Source of the DNA: Rhynchopus sp. YZ270_cl-10 | Taxonomy: Eukaryota > Euglenozoa > Diplonemea > Diplonemida > Diplonemidae | NCBI GenBank assembly: GCA_964035575.1 | Contig: OZ037844.1 | Coordinates: 992,001 to 1,056,000, forward strand | Direction of reading: 5' to 3' | DNA length: 64,000 bases | Shown: one piece after another, positions 53,074 through 62,760 of the stretch | Numbering within the stretch: the stretch's first letter is position 1 | How the letters are laid out: every line of letters starts with the position of its first letter | The notes under the pieces: generated by a model | Seen by the model: the letters and a program-made list of their open reading frames with translations, nothing else | Told to the model about the DNA's origin: nothing | Database searches by the model: none | Translations under genes and position numbers: made by a program

Positions 53074-55346
53074 TCATACGACATGAGGGGTATCTACACT
53101 GTTGACGTAGAGAACTTTGCAGAGTTCGATGTCTCGCTCGAGGTCGGACCACTTTGAGGAGGAGGGGTGTGAGGCTTCTATGGAGCGCAGGTCTGCAGAG
53201 GCAGCGTCGCAGACACGGAGCATGGCCTGGGCGGTGAGGAGACCGTGCTGGTAGGCCTTGCGTGCGGCCCCAGGGTAGGTGAGGAAGAAGCAGATGGGCC
53301 GATCGCAGCAGGAGGTGTCGTGCGGCACCGCCGTGTTCGTGTCGTTGCTCACGCAGTGCATGAAGACGCCCATCACATCCTGCGCATAGTTTTCAAGCAT
53401 AAGCTCACCACAATGCAAATCCCATTCCCCGGTATCCCCAACAAGAATGTACTGATTCCGTTCCGTCCCCCCAACGCAGGGGTGGGTACACGTTGCAAGC
53501 GTTTCTTTGAAATTGTGGAATTTTCTTAGCCCCCGGTTCTCAACGCGGACCCATTCTGCGACACTCCCGTAGAGGACGCAGCCTTTATCCCACCCGATAC
53601 CCCATTGGGCGTGGCCGTTGTCAGCACCGGTTTGTTGAAAGGCCTTTACAACGCGGTTGCGTTGGCCAAGCTTGAGTGCAGGGCCCAGCTCCTTCGCGCG
53701 AGCGGTGAGGACAGCGACTGGGGCAGGGGCTTCATGAGAAGGAAGGGCGTGGCAGCTGAGCTCATATGCGAACTGCGCGACTCCAGGGTAGATGACACCT
53801 CGTGCGTACTGTGGGGTGTGGGGATGAGGGGTGGTGCTGAGGCTGTACGCATCTCATGACACTCATAGGGGGGCAGGTTTATAAGGGGGTGGCTGTATTC
53901 CCTCACATTCGTGTGGGATGGGGTGCTCCATCCTATTTTCCAAAAACGTACAAAGGGGCCAGGTTTATAAGGGAGGGAGGTTAAGTTAAGAGCGGGTCGT
54001 TTGCTGTAAAGCCATTGAGGTCTCATCCTCCTCCACCAAGGTTACGCCACTATCGGCGCCATCTGCACCCGCGTGCCTCATAGGGTACAAGGAGGCTTAT
54101 AAGGGAGGGAGGGAGGGGGGAAGCCATGCATCAGAAAGGAACGACCACGTCGTCTTCTGTCTGATCCCCAAACTCATGCTCTAGTAGTAGAGCACATTCT
54201 GGTGTACCTTCAGCACACTGAGCAAAATATTAAAACTGACGTCCTTTTCTCGAACTCTCGCCCTTTTGGAGCATTGATAACAGAATTGTTTTGGAATATC
54301 GTCGTGACCAAATAAGAGAAAGCGGTGTCGACACATCTGTACTGAAGCATACCTGCGCATCGACGCCACCGAGGGAGTATCCAAGGATGTTGTAGTTCCC
54401 TGACGACTTGATTGTGTCGTCAATGTCGAAGATCGCCTGCACCCGACGTGCCTGTGGAGGCATGCGCTGCACCATCGACCCCTCGCTCAGGGGTGACACC
54501 GGGTCCGCCTTGCTTGCACCGGCCCGCCGTGTCAGCCCTCCGTTCTGCAGGTGGCTCCCTTGTGTGTTCAGTACCTGCGGAAAGGAGTGGTCAGTTAGAA
54601 GGGGCAAAAAACAAAAGAATGGTTTCAGTGAAGCTTGATTTAAACAAAGGTTGAGTTGAAATAGAAAGGGAGGGAACAGTGTGTACCATGACCGGCTGTA
54701 TCGGGGAGGTGGACCCCCCCAACCATAAAGGAGAGCGAGGCCACAAATAGCTAGCCTTTAATATATCACCTTGTGTCAGAGTCTCCCCGAGACACATACC
54801 TTGCCTATGTTATTGTATGCAGGAAGCTTCTTCTTTCGTGTGCCTCGTACACACATGAAAGCAAGCACGAGCAGCGCTGTTGGGAATGGGGGGGGGGTTT
54901 GAAGGTTTCAAAAAAAAATCTTGAAAAGCGCCGAAAAAGTTTACTTTTTTTCGCCAAAACTACAAAAAAAAAAGTACAAACTGGCCAGATATATTCAGCA
55001 AAGTTTTTGAAAAAAAAATTGACCAAAAAAGCAGAGGTGAAATACAAAGGTGCATGACCAGCTGTACCGGGGTGGTCCATTTCGTGATTTACATCTGAAA
55101 AAAAATTGTTTCATATACTAACTATTCTACTGAATAGATGGTTTTATAGTGCTGGGGAAAAAAAAAGTACAGAAACATACATGCTGGTCCTATGACCAGA
55201 AGCGCTGAGTGCGCCGTCGGGCGACGCATCTCCTCCCCACGACCACCTCCACCCTCTTCGCTGTGTCTCGAAGGCTGCGAACTCCGTACAGGCCTATGCC
55301 TGAAGCGCCGTGTCGTACCACCTTCCACACCACGACCCTCTGTCAT
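53074..55346 (-). CDS. Membrane-anchored APP1-type (DUF2183) HAD phosphatase, four exons (399 aa)
   Basis: I join 55346-55181, 54876-54800, 54574-54353 and 53808-53074 across introns of 304, 225 and 544 nt (donors GTATGT, GTATGT, GTATGC; acceptors AACAG, CGCAG, CACAG; TTCTAAC branch motif in intron 2). All phases agree and give one open protein. Residues 1-46 are basic and hydrophilic. Residues 47-65 form one membrane helix (split by intron 1), followed by the basic RGTRKKK, i.e. a signal-anchor layout. Motif I is FDIDDTIKSSG (D131, D133); motif II threonine T190 is in VAVLTARAKE; the motif III lysine is likely K256; motif IV is VGDTGEWD (D280, D285). This matches the APP1 phosphatidate phosphatase catalytic family (phosphatidate to diacylglycerol in yeast). 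The substrate here is unproven. The ATG directly follows an AG, compatible with a splice acceptor. Confidence 0.82.
53809..54352 (-). other. Intron 3 of the APP1-type gene
   Basis: 544 nt, GTATGC to CACCCCACAG. It contains two near-identical GGTTTATAAGGG blocks (plus strand, about 53877 and 53961) and stops in all frames. Confidence 0.8.
54575..54799 (-). other. Intron 2 of the APP1-type gene
   Basis: 225 nt, GTATGT to CTTTCCGCAG, with TTCTAAC about 25 nt before the acceptor. Confidence 0.85.
54877..55180 (-). other. Intron 1 of the APP1-type gene
   Basis: 304 nt, GTATGT to TTCCCAACAG, preceded by a C-run. It interrupts the membrane-helix coding sequence after the first base of a serine codon. 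Confidence 0.8.
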
Positions 55347-55550
55347 CTAGCAACCTTGCCTTTTGGGCCTCTCAGAAGTGAAAGGCTATCTAAGGACCAT
55401 GCCCTCCCCCACTACCAACCACCACCCCCTCTTTTTCTCCCTGATAGATGAAAAAATGGTGAGGCGCAAAAAAAAACAACAAATTTAAAAAAAATTCTGG
55501 TTTTCCCAAAGGGTTTCTTTCCTTCCCCTTCCCCCCCCCCCCCTCCCCCC

Positions 55551-56687
55551 CTAAATGGAAGTCCGCGAACCCGCCAAAAACTCGATTGCTCCATCATTCA
55601 TTCCTACAGTCTTTAGTTCTCCTTCTTTGAAGGAGAAGATTGCGTAGCGTGGGATGCCTAGGGGGCCGACTGGGAGGCCTCGTTGGACGAAAGGGAGGGC
55701 GGGGCAGATGCGTTTTGCGGTTTTTTTTGAGAAGAGTGGATCGAGCCGGTGGAGGTCTACGAAGGAAGACCGGAGGGTGAGCACTGTCAACATCGCATCA
55801 TTTGGTGCAAGCTGTTCCTTTGGGGTACCACGCACCACAGCCATCGCTTGATCCGCTAGCCTCGCAGCGTCATCCTTCGACCCCAACCCAGACGCTGCCG
55901 CACTACACAACGCCAACGCCCATCCTTTGTAATCACCTACCGGCAGTCTCCACGCCTCATTACACCATGAAAACCTTCCCCAATGTTCCTTCGCCCCAGA
56001 CGCTCCAACTGCAGACAGCAGCATCGTCTTTGCCCACACAACATCCGCCATTTCCCCTTCCACCCCTTTCACCAATTTCTCCATCCTCCACATCGAGAGC
56101 CCAAACCGTGAGGTAACCTTTTGGACACCACCGGGAGAGGTTCGCTGTTGAATGAGTGACTCCCGCGTGGCTCTCCCGGAGTGGTATAAAAGGTAGCCCT
56201 GAGCCCAAACCTCGGGAGCGGAATAGTCATTCGATTTTTCTTCGAGGAGTGTTTCGACGATGCAGGAGGCAGCTGAGGCGCGGGTGTCGTCGTACATATT
56301 ACCTGCGGCAACACAGATTCGAGAGAGAATCCAAAGACGTACCTCAGGTGGAGCAGGATACGCCTTGAATGTCTCAATGCAGCTGTACACACAGCTCCGC
56401 ATTTCCGCATCCGTACAGCGATTATGATCGAGCGTTGCCAGGGCAGGAACCCCCAGTTCCTCACAGAGGAGCACCATACCTTCTTGGTACAACTCCAGAT
56501 CTCCCAACATGCTTGCACAGAGCGTCGCAATGCTGGTAGGCACCGGGTTGTACTGTTCCTTGTGATCTAAAATATCAAGGATTTCTTCGCGCATTGATGC
56601 CATGGTTGGTTCTACAAATCCAATAGCAGGAACAGTAGTAAAACGGCATTGAGTTTGCAAAGAAACTATACGGACACAACGACGCAT
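55551..56687 (-). CDS. Hypothetical protein, 378 aa, possible mitochondrial presequence
   Basis: A single uninterrupted frame from the ATG at 56687. The first 28 residues (MRRCVRIVSLQTQCRFTTVP...) are rich in R, S and T without acids, as in a mitochondrial targeting sequence; the next Met (residue 29, MASMREEILD) is an alternative start if that part is untranslated. The rest is mostly predicted helix with scattered Cys and Trp, no membrane segment and no motif I recognise. Immediately upstream a T-rich tract ends in AG about 25 nt before the ATG. The codon usage and length make it a credible gene; its function is unknown. It lies about 200 bp downstream of the APP1-type gene's 5' end on the same strand and has an unrelated product. 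Confidence 0.75.
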   Translation of the reverse strand: MRRCVRIVSLQTQCRFTTVPAIGFVEPTMASMREEILDILDHKEQYNPVPTSIATLCASMLGDLELYQEGMVLLCEELGVPALATLDHNRCTDAEMRSCVYSCIETFKAYPAPPEVRLWILSRICVAAGNMYDDTRASAASCIVETLLEEKSNDYSAPEVWAQGYLLYHSGRATRESLIQQRTSPGGVQKVTSRFGLSMWRMEKLVKGVEGEMADVVWAKTMLLSAVGASGAKEHWGRFSWCNEAWRLPVGDYKGWALALCSAAASGLGSKDDAARLADQAMAVVRGTPKEQLAPNDAMLTVLTLRSSFVDLHRLDPLFSKKTAKRICPALPFVQRGLPVGPLGIPRYAIFSFKEGELKTVGMNDGAIEFLAGSRTSI

Positions 56688-57357
56688 GATTAGGATTAAA
56701 AATAAAAAACTAAAAATACGTAAAAAAAAATCAGAGAAGCAAAAAGAGGGAAAACTAATCCTCTAAAAACACCCTATTGTGTGGAAACTAAAGCGATTTG
56801 GGTGATATCAAAAAGGGGGAGGGAGGGAGGGGAGAGAAAGAGAGAGAGAGAGAGAGAGACGAAGAGAAAAAAGGTTTTGGAAGATGTGTCCAAGCTTATA
56901 GTGCTTGAAGAAAAAGGTAGGGGGGGGAAAGAGAAAGAAGAAGAAATTTTTGTTGATGGTTTGCGGTACGTCAACAATGTTTTTTTTTTCTCTCAAATAA
57001 TGTAAAGTAGAACCTTGCCTTGCAGGATATGGTAAACAATAGAAAAAAAAAGGGGGGTTTTTTGGTCGTTTGTCGTGTCTCGAATAAAGTGGGGGGAGAG
57101 AGAAATATCGACTGTGCGGTGATGGTACTAAGGTTTTTGGTGGTATGACATGCTTTGATGACATGATAGGCCTGTAAAAATGACATGGTATGTGCACTGA
57201 AATCAAAAAAAATATATTTTTTTATTATTTCTGGTGCTCCTGACGACCCCATATTGCGTACTTAGTGCGTAGTTGTTGCGTACTTGGTATTTTGGGTTTC
57301 TGGTACCAATTTCGGGAAATTTTTCGACCCCTGGGTCTTGGGCACCGAAAAATGCAA

Positions 57358-57390
<33 letters not shown>

Positions 57391-58098
57391 GCAAAAATAG
57401 GGTGACTATCGGTAATAATCATTACATGGTGAAGCATATGACATGTCGTATCACTAAAAAAACCTTTGTAACATCATCATGTGTTTTTAGGCATCAAAAA
57501 AAGGGGGTTTGCAGGGAAGGGTGGTGGCGATGGCTTCGAGTTGAGGCAGAGGTGGCTAAAAAGGTGCTTTTGTTAGGTAGGTCGAAGCCTTGGAGAAACT
57601 AAGAGTTTCTGCGTATGGAGAATTGCTGTGAACACATTCAGATGGGGGGGGGGGGGGAAGGGGGGGAAGGGGAAGGGGAAAGGGAAAGGGGCGAGCTGCG
57701 GAGAGAGGGGGTAGAAGCCCTATGATAAATCGCACTGTTCTGGTAGTTGAAATCGGCAAAAAAGGAAAAAGAATTTCAACATATGCAATCAATAAATTGA
57801 TAACATAGGAGAAAGAAGGAGAAATAGAAGCTTTAACACTCAGATAAAAACCCATGGGAGACATAGGTTGTGGTGAAACGCACACACCTCGACCTGTTGT
57901 GGTGAGGAGTGTCTCTGCAGCGCGGTTCGTCCCTAAGAACCGCAAAGTGTGTTCAAATAACTATTTATTACCGTGAATTAATTTTCGTTTTATTTACCGA
58001 GTTGAAAATTTTCAACACCGAGTGGACTACAACGCACACGAGGTGGTGAAAAATTCTACGAGGTAAATAAATGCGGAAATTATTCACGTAATACATTA
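56688..58098. other. Spacer with low-complexity tracts, no firm gene
   Basis: GA-repeat (56830-56870), a TTGCGTACTTAGTGCGTAG block (57240-57310), a poly-A run (57358-57389), and G-rich runs (57640-57690). A minus frame at 57556-57945 has a plausible hydrophobic middle but starts with TTG and ends in a proline run; I do not call it. Confidence 0.45.
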
Positions 58099-58405
58099 TT
58101 TTATTACCGTGGAAATATAGTTGTAGGTGGACTCGTCAAGAAAGTGTGACATATAGAAGCAAATAAAAGGTATATCAGCACAACACAACATCACAATGCC
58201 TGGCACTCAGGATTTAAAGTGAAAATTCAGAAATAAAGTACTTTTTGTCCCCTTTCTCACAAACTCCATACAAAACAGGTACACAAATCGGGGAAATAAA
58301 CAAGGTATTTAAAGACTTTATGTCTCTTCTACAGATTAAAGTCCAGATTATGTCGCACTTTTTCTTCACGAGTCCACCTACAACTTTATTTCCCAGGTAA
58401 TAAAA
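58099..58405. repeat. 307-bp inverted-repeat unit, probable MITE
   Basis: Arms of about 50 bp: TTTTATTACC, then GTTGTAGGTGGACTCGT and an AAGAAAGTG block at the left, and the near complement at the right. The preceding 140 bp (57955-58090) repeats related TTTATTACCG and GTGGACT motifs. The target duplication is unclear. Confidence 0.7.
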
Positions 58406-58512
58406 ATGCTTTCTATTTTCTCCTTCATTTCATGAGGTGACACAAAAAAAAAAGAAACGGCACTTTCGAAGGCAGTTTCTATTTTACTTTTTTTACGAAG
58501 AAATACAAGGTA

Positions 58513-58634
58513 CAGTCCCGACCGATATTACGGTGGGTTAATATTACGGCTGGTCGATATTACGGCGGTCGAAATTATGGCCGGATTTTGGGTTCGGCCA
58601 TAATTCCTACCGTCCGTAATATCGGTCGGGACTG
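58513..58634. mobile_element. 122-bp Tc1/mariner-type MITE
   Basis: Ends CAGTCCCGACCGATATTACG and its exact complement, flanked by TA (58511-58512, 58635-58636). CAGT ends at a TA target are typical of Tc1-like elements. The interior has further inverted GGCCATAATT/AAATTATGGCC motifs. Confidence 0.88.
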
Positions 58635-58782
58635 TAAGAAACACATCATAAAAAAGAAAGAAAAAAAAAAAAAAAAAAAAAAAAAAGAGAGAAACAAAAC
58701 CTGCCGGAGAAGCATAAACTCCATTTTTTTTGGGAGCAAATGTAGGCATTTTTTCCCCTGACTCTCGCCAAAAAAGAAAATC

Positions 58783-58853
58783 ACGTTTTTTTGTTTTTTG
58801 AAAACTTGGTTGTATTAGTGTAGACACCCGAGGATGAACTCCACTATATTTTT
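58783..58853 (-). repeat. Hairpin repeat, copy H5
   Basis: ACACCCGAGGATGAACTCC variant, T-runs at both sides. A weaker relative lies at 59039-59084 (TTCGTTGTAGCGTAG). Confidence 0.75.
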
Positions 58854-59431
58854 TTAAAAAAAACAGAATAATGGATAATCTGTAGTCCCTATTGGTCGGA
58901 AAAACACGTGTTGTTATTATTCTTGTAGTGTACCCGCAAAAGGGGAGTTGGGAGAGATGTTTTTTTCGAGCAGAACACGTATTTGCTCGGTGGTTGGATT
59001 GCCGCATTGTTTGAGACAAAAAAACCTTTTCTTTCTTTGTGAAATCTTCGTTGTAGCGTAGGCAACAAAAGATGCGCTTCACTATACACGCTTTGATGAT
59101 AATCTGGTTCGGTGAAAGCTGACAAGACAGTCCAGGAAAGGATGTTCCTTTTTTTCTTTTCTTTGTTTTTTTTTTTTGAAAAATCGGTCACCTTCGTTAC
59201 TTCTTTTATTGAAAACAGCCACCGTACAAGGCAGCGCACAGTCGCTAAGGTTGCGAAAACTAAAAGAGATAGCTTCATAATATTTTGCCTTCTTTTCTAA
59301 ACGAAAAGAAAAGAGGGTGCGAAAAATGTACCCTTGAAATTTTTTTTTGACATATTTTGCAAAACGTAGAACAAAAAAGTAAAATGCTTCATGCACAAAT
59401 TGAAACTTCAGTAGATCGGTTTCTGACATTA
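58854..59431. other. Spacer, no gene
   Basis: AT-rich with T-runs and the weak hairpin relative at 59039. No gene is seen. Confidence 0.45.
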
Positions 59432-59879
59432 CTGGGGGGGGTCGAATAAAGCACGTACGTGTTTTATTAGGCGTCCCTACACTTCAGATCCTGAGGTTTG
59501 AAAAAAAAAAAAAGTTCGAAAAGGCGAATAAAGCACGTACGTGCTTTATTCGCCTTTTTGAACTTTTTGGAAAGTTTTTCCAGTCGCAATTTTTTTTTCG
59601 ATTTTTTTTCGCCCAAGAGGCGAATTTGTTGCATTTCCGAGCCAATCCCAGGCTGTGGTGGGGGATATACGGAAAAATGGACAAAATTTCAGCGACTTAA
59701 ATTTTCACAAAATACGAACTACCTTGTCACAACACAGGAAAAGTTCAAAAAGTCGAATAAAACACGTACGTGCTTTATTCGACGCAAAAAAAAAAGCAAA
59801 AAACACATTTTTCAAATGCGTGCTTTATTCGACGTACGTGCTTTATTCGAATTACCTCGTTTATTCGCCCCCCCCCCAG
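59432..59879. mobile_element. 448-bp MITE with repeated CACGTACGTG palindromes
   Basis: Ends CTGGGGGGGGTCGAATAAA and the near complement of it, ending CGCCCCCCCCCCAG, flanked by TA (59430-59431, 59880-59881). The interior carries AATAAAGCACGTACGTGC-type palindromes about four times, one of them part of a 32-bp perfect palindrome at about 59523-59554. Confidence 0.75.
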
Positions 59880-59881
59880 TA

Positions 59882-60550
59882 ACCCTGGTTAAAAGGGAGA
59901 CAAAAAAAAATATCGTAAGATTCACCTATCTCACACTTTGCCGCGGGAATTACACTACCCCTTTGCCATACACATAACAGGCACAGTACGCTTGCCTTCA
60001 TCCAATAAGATTGCGGGGGGTGTGGGGGCGTTCCCTAAAATCGTTTTAAAGAGAAAATTTGAAAGATGAATGTGACTCTCGTGCATGCACACTATGGACA
60101 GAAGAAAAAAAATATATGGCAAAAAAAAAACTGAAAGATGGGAACGTGGCTTTTAAAAAAGAGTAGTGACTAGCAGGCACACCTCCGGCGGGGTGGGGTT
60201 GTTTTTGCTTTTTTTTGAATTTTTTTGAATAATTGACAACGTATAGACACCTCGCTTTTTTTTTTTTTCCGTGTGAACTCCACCATCGCCTATCTCTCGT
60301 TTCGTGGATACCCACCACTGCGTCCTACTCCCGCCTCCACTCGTCAGGTCACGAAGAGGCATCAAGGTAAACCTAGGGTGATTAGGCGAGATACGTTTGG
60401 GCCAGGCCATTTTTTTTTTTTGAAATCCCCATATTTTGAAAAAGATCGAAGGGGGGAAAAGTCGTTCGGTAGTTTTTTTTGTTTTGTTTTGTTTGTTTGT
60501 TTTTTTAATTGCCTCTCGCGTGCAAAACATATTCCCTTGCGCTCGGCTTA
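59882..60550. other. Spacer, no gene
   Basis: Around 60220-60350 there is a degraded hairpin-repeat relative followed by GTCCTACTCCCGCCTCCACT, which resembles the stretch behind copy H7 at about 61498. No gene is seen. Confidence 0.45.
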
Positions 60551-60622
60551 CTTTTTTTTTTGAAAACTTGGTTGTATTAGTGTAGCCACCCTAGAGTGTG
60601 CTCCACTATTTTTTTTTTTTTG
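60551..60622 (-). repeat. Hairpin repeat, copy H6
   Basis: TGTAGCCACCCTAGAGTG variant between two T-runs, directly adjoining the 220-bp repeat that starts at about 60620. Confidence 0.8.
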
Positions 60623-60840
60623 AAAACTTTTTTTTTACCATTCCTTTTCAGAGAACGGAGCAATGTACGGCCCTGGAAGCTCCAAGAAAATGGAGTCGGC
60701 GGGCTTAATAGGAAGTTGCCTTTCCTAAATGTGCACACACAACTGGCAAAAAAAGGGGAGGTGTCGTCACTCACCTATATCATTGAAATAGCATTGCTTA
60801 CCAATGGTAAGCTTCAATATTGTTGTCCCCACCTTTTTTT
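60620..60840 (+). repeat. About 220-bp repeat, partner of 39610-39830
   Basis: See 39610-39830; same orientation. Confidence 0.65.
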
Positions 60841-61331
60841 TTGTATCGTCAAAAAGGGGCATTGTCCACTGACGACAATCCCACTGAGATTATTAGGGGA
60901 CTCTGTTTTTTTGAAGATAACATTTTTCGAAGAAGCTGGAGGGAGAAAAATACCCCCTTTTAAAAACAATGAACGGCTTCCTAATCGAGCGTGAACGTTT
61001 CTAACCAACCAGATGCACATTATCTGGTAGCTCATACAACACCGCACACCTTGCGCCCAGGGCCATATTCTGCGCAAGAATTACCTTCACTAGGCATTAC
61101 AACACCGCACACACCCTTTGAACCCCAACCCCCATAGCCCTTTCCCCATCCCTTACCCCCTTGTTTGTATCACGTTTTTGTTTTTTTTTTTTTTTTTTTT
61201 ATTCCTACAAGCGTAGCTTAAAGGAGAAATAGTTCCTCAGATACGGTCGCCAATCACCCCTCAAACAGGGTAATTGTGCAATCAACGAAAAAACCTTTTT
61301 TCCTTTTACTTACCTATCAGAGTTACTATTT
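60841..61331. other. Spacer, no gene
   Basis: Two CAACACCGCACAC blocks (61038 and 61101) mark a small local duplication, followed by a T-run at 61180-61200. No gene. Confidence 0.45.
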
Positions 61332-61411
61332 TTGTTTTTTTGAAAACTTGGTTGTATTAGTGTAGACACCCGAGGATGAACTCTACTATTTTTTTTTTTT
61401 TGAAAACTTGG
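61332..61411 (-). repeat. Hairpin repeat, copy H7
   Basis: ACACCCGAGGATGAACTC variant; a second T-run plus GAAAACTTGG starts again immediately after it, i.e. a truncated tandem copy. Confidence 0.78.
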
Positions 61412-61639
61412 AAAAATCACGTGTCGCAACAGAATATATCCACGCCACGCCCACCCTCCGCCCAACTTACTTCCATTTCGCGGTCTACGTTGAGATGTCC
61501 TACTCCCGCTACCGCTCGTCAGTCAACGAAACGGGTATAATTGGAACACAAGGGAGCAAATCCTTGTGCGAAGTAAGTGACTCGGTCTCGAGTAATATAA
61601 AAAATGTTTGATTTTAACCTATCCTTTCGACAATAAAAA

Positions 61640-61730
61640 AAACTGTGGTTGATGCAGGCACCGACTGACCCACGATGCCAGCCATCCGGATGAAAGCACA
61701 ATCACCCTGCGGCCTATAATAAAATAAAGA
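61640..61730 (+). repeat. 5'-signature repeat, copy E
   Basis: GGTTGATGCAGGCACCGACT, GCCAGCCATCCGGATGAAAG and CCCTGCGGCCTATAA are conserved. Confidence 0.7.
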
Positions 61731-62378
61731 ACCCCATATGTATGATACAAGCTGGAAAGGACCTCGGAAACACAGTACAATTCTTTTGTGGTTATGAACG
61801 CCATGAAGCTGCCAGATTTTAAAATGAGAGTTGCTATTGAAATACCAACACGGTAGCCTTTTAAAAGGTTGAAAATAGTATTTTCATCATACTATCAATA
61901 AATTGATAGTATATGGTGAGGGATCAACAAAAATATTCCCATCTTTCTTAAATGCAAATAGAAATGCAAAAAACGGAACGCCCATATGCACAAAAATAGC
62001 CCATATTGGCCATATCCTGTTTTTTTTTTGGGGGTGCCCATATTGGCAGCTGCCCATAGTAGGGGAGTTCCATCTATGAAAATGCATTGATCTCATCTTA
62101 GTATACAGAGGTGGATCAATGCACTAAAATAGCCGAAAGAAAGAACCTTTGACCTCTTGTTCAAAAAATAAAGAAAAAAAAACCCCCACACACACACCAC
62201 AGGGTTTCCGCCAAGGGGGTGTCGGTGGGGGCCCTGCTCACCCCAAATCTTTTTTTTCCAGAAAAATCCGGATTTCAAACAAAAAAAAAAACCATGAAGG
62301 GCTAGAAATTTGACTGCATATTATAGTATCGCTTCAGCATCGGTGATCACCCCTGTCAAGGAACAACGTACTGTTTCT
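61731..62378. other. Spacer, no gene
   Basis: AT-rich, with a short inverted CAATAAATTGATAG motif near 61890 and T/A runs. No gene is seen. Confidence 0.45.
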
Positions 62379-62439
62379 TTTTTTTTTTTTGCAAACTTGG
62401 TTGTATTAGTGTAGCCACCCTAGAGTGTGCTCCACTATG
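62379..62439 (-). repeat. Hairpin repeat, copy H8
   Basis: TGTAGCCACCCTAGAGTG variant after a T-run (GCAAACTTGG in place of GAAAACTTGG). It lies about 320 bp downstream of the kinase stop codon. Confidence 0.78.
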
Positions 62440-62760
62440 TGTTTGTTCTCGCTTCGCTAAGTCACTTCGGGATCGTCCCAACCTGTAGAGATAAAATAGT
62501 GTTGATAGGATGTTGTGTCTCTGGCGTTCACATGGTTACTACTGTATTGTCGTGATTGTTTTGGATAAGATTTGCTTATCAGTCCGATAGATCCTCTTGT
62601 CTGTTCGTCCTGGTCTTGACAACATAACCCAAGAAAACGTAACAAAACGTGGAAAAAAAAGGGCGACAGTGACCTAGAAATGACATTCTCATTCTGGGGG
62701 AATTTTTTTGAAAACCGGGGAAAACTAAAAGGTTTTTGTGATAAAACGCTATAGAGATCC

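Noticed and set aside
53413-53859. Plus-strand frame with one in-frame TAG, possible stop-codon recoding
   Set aside because: The minus strand of the same region encodes the fourth exon of the APP1-type gene with conserved motifs, so the plus frame is a shadow.
57556-57945. 129-codon minus frame with a hydrophobic middle
   Set aside because: It starts at TTG, ends in a proline run from a G-rich tract and has no recognisable motif.
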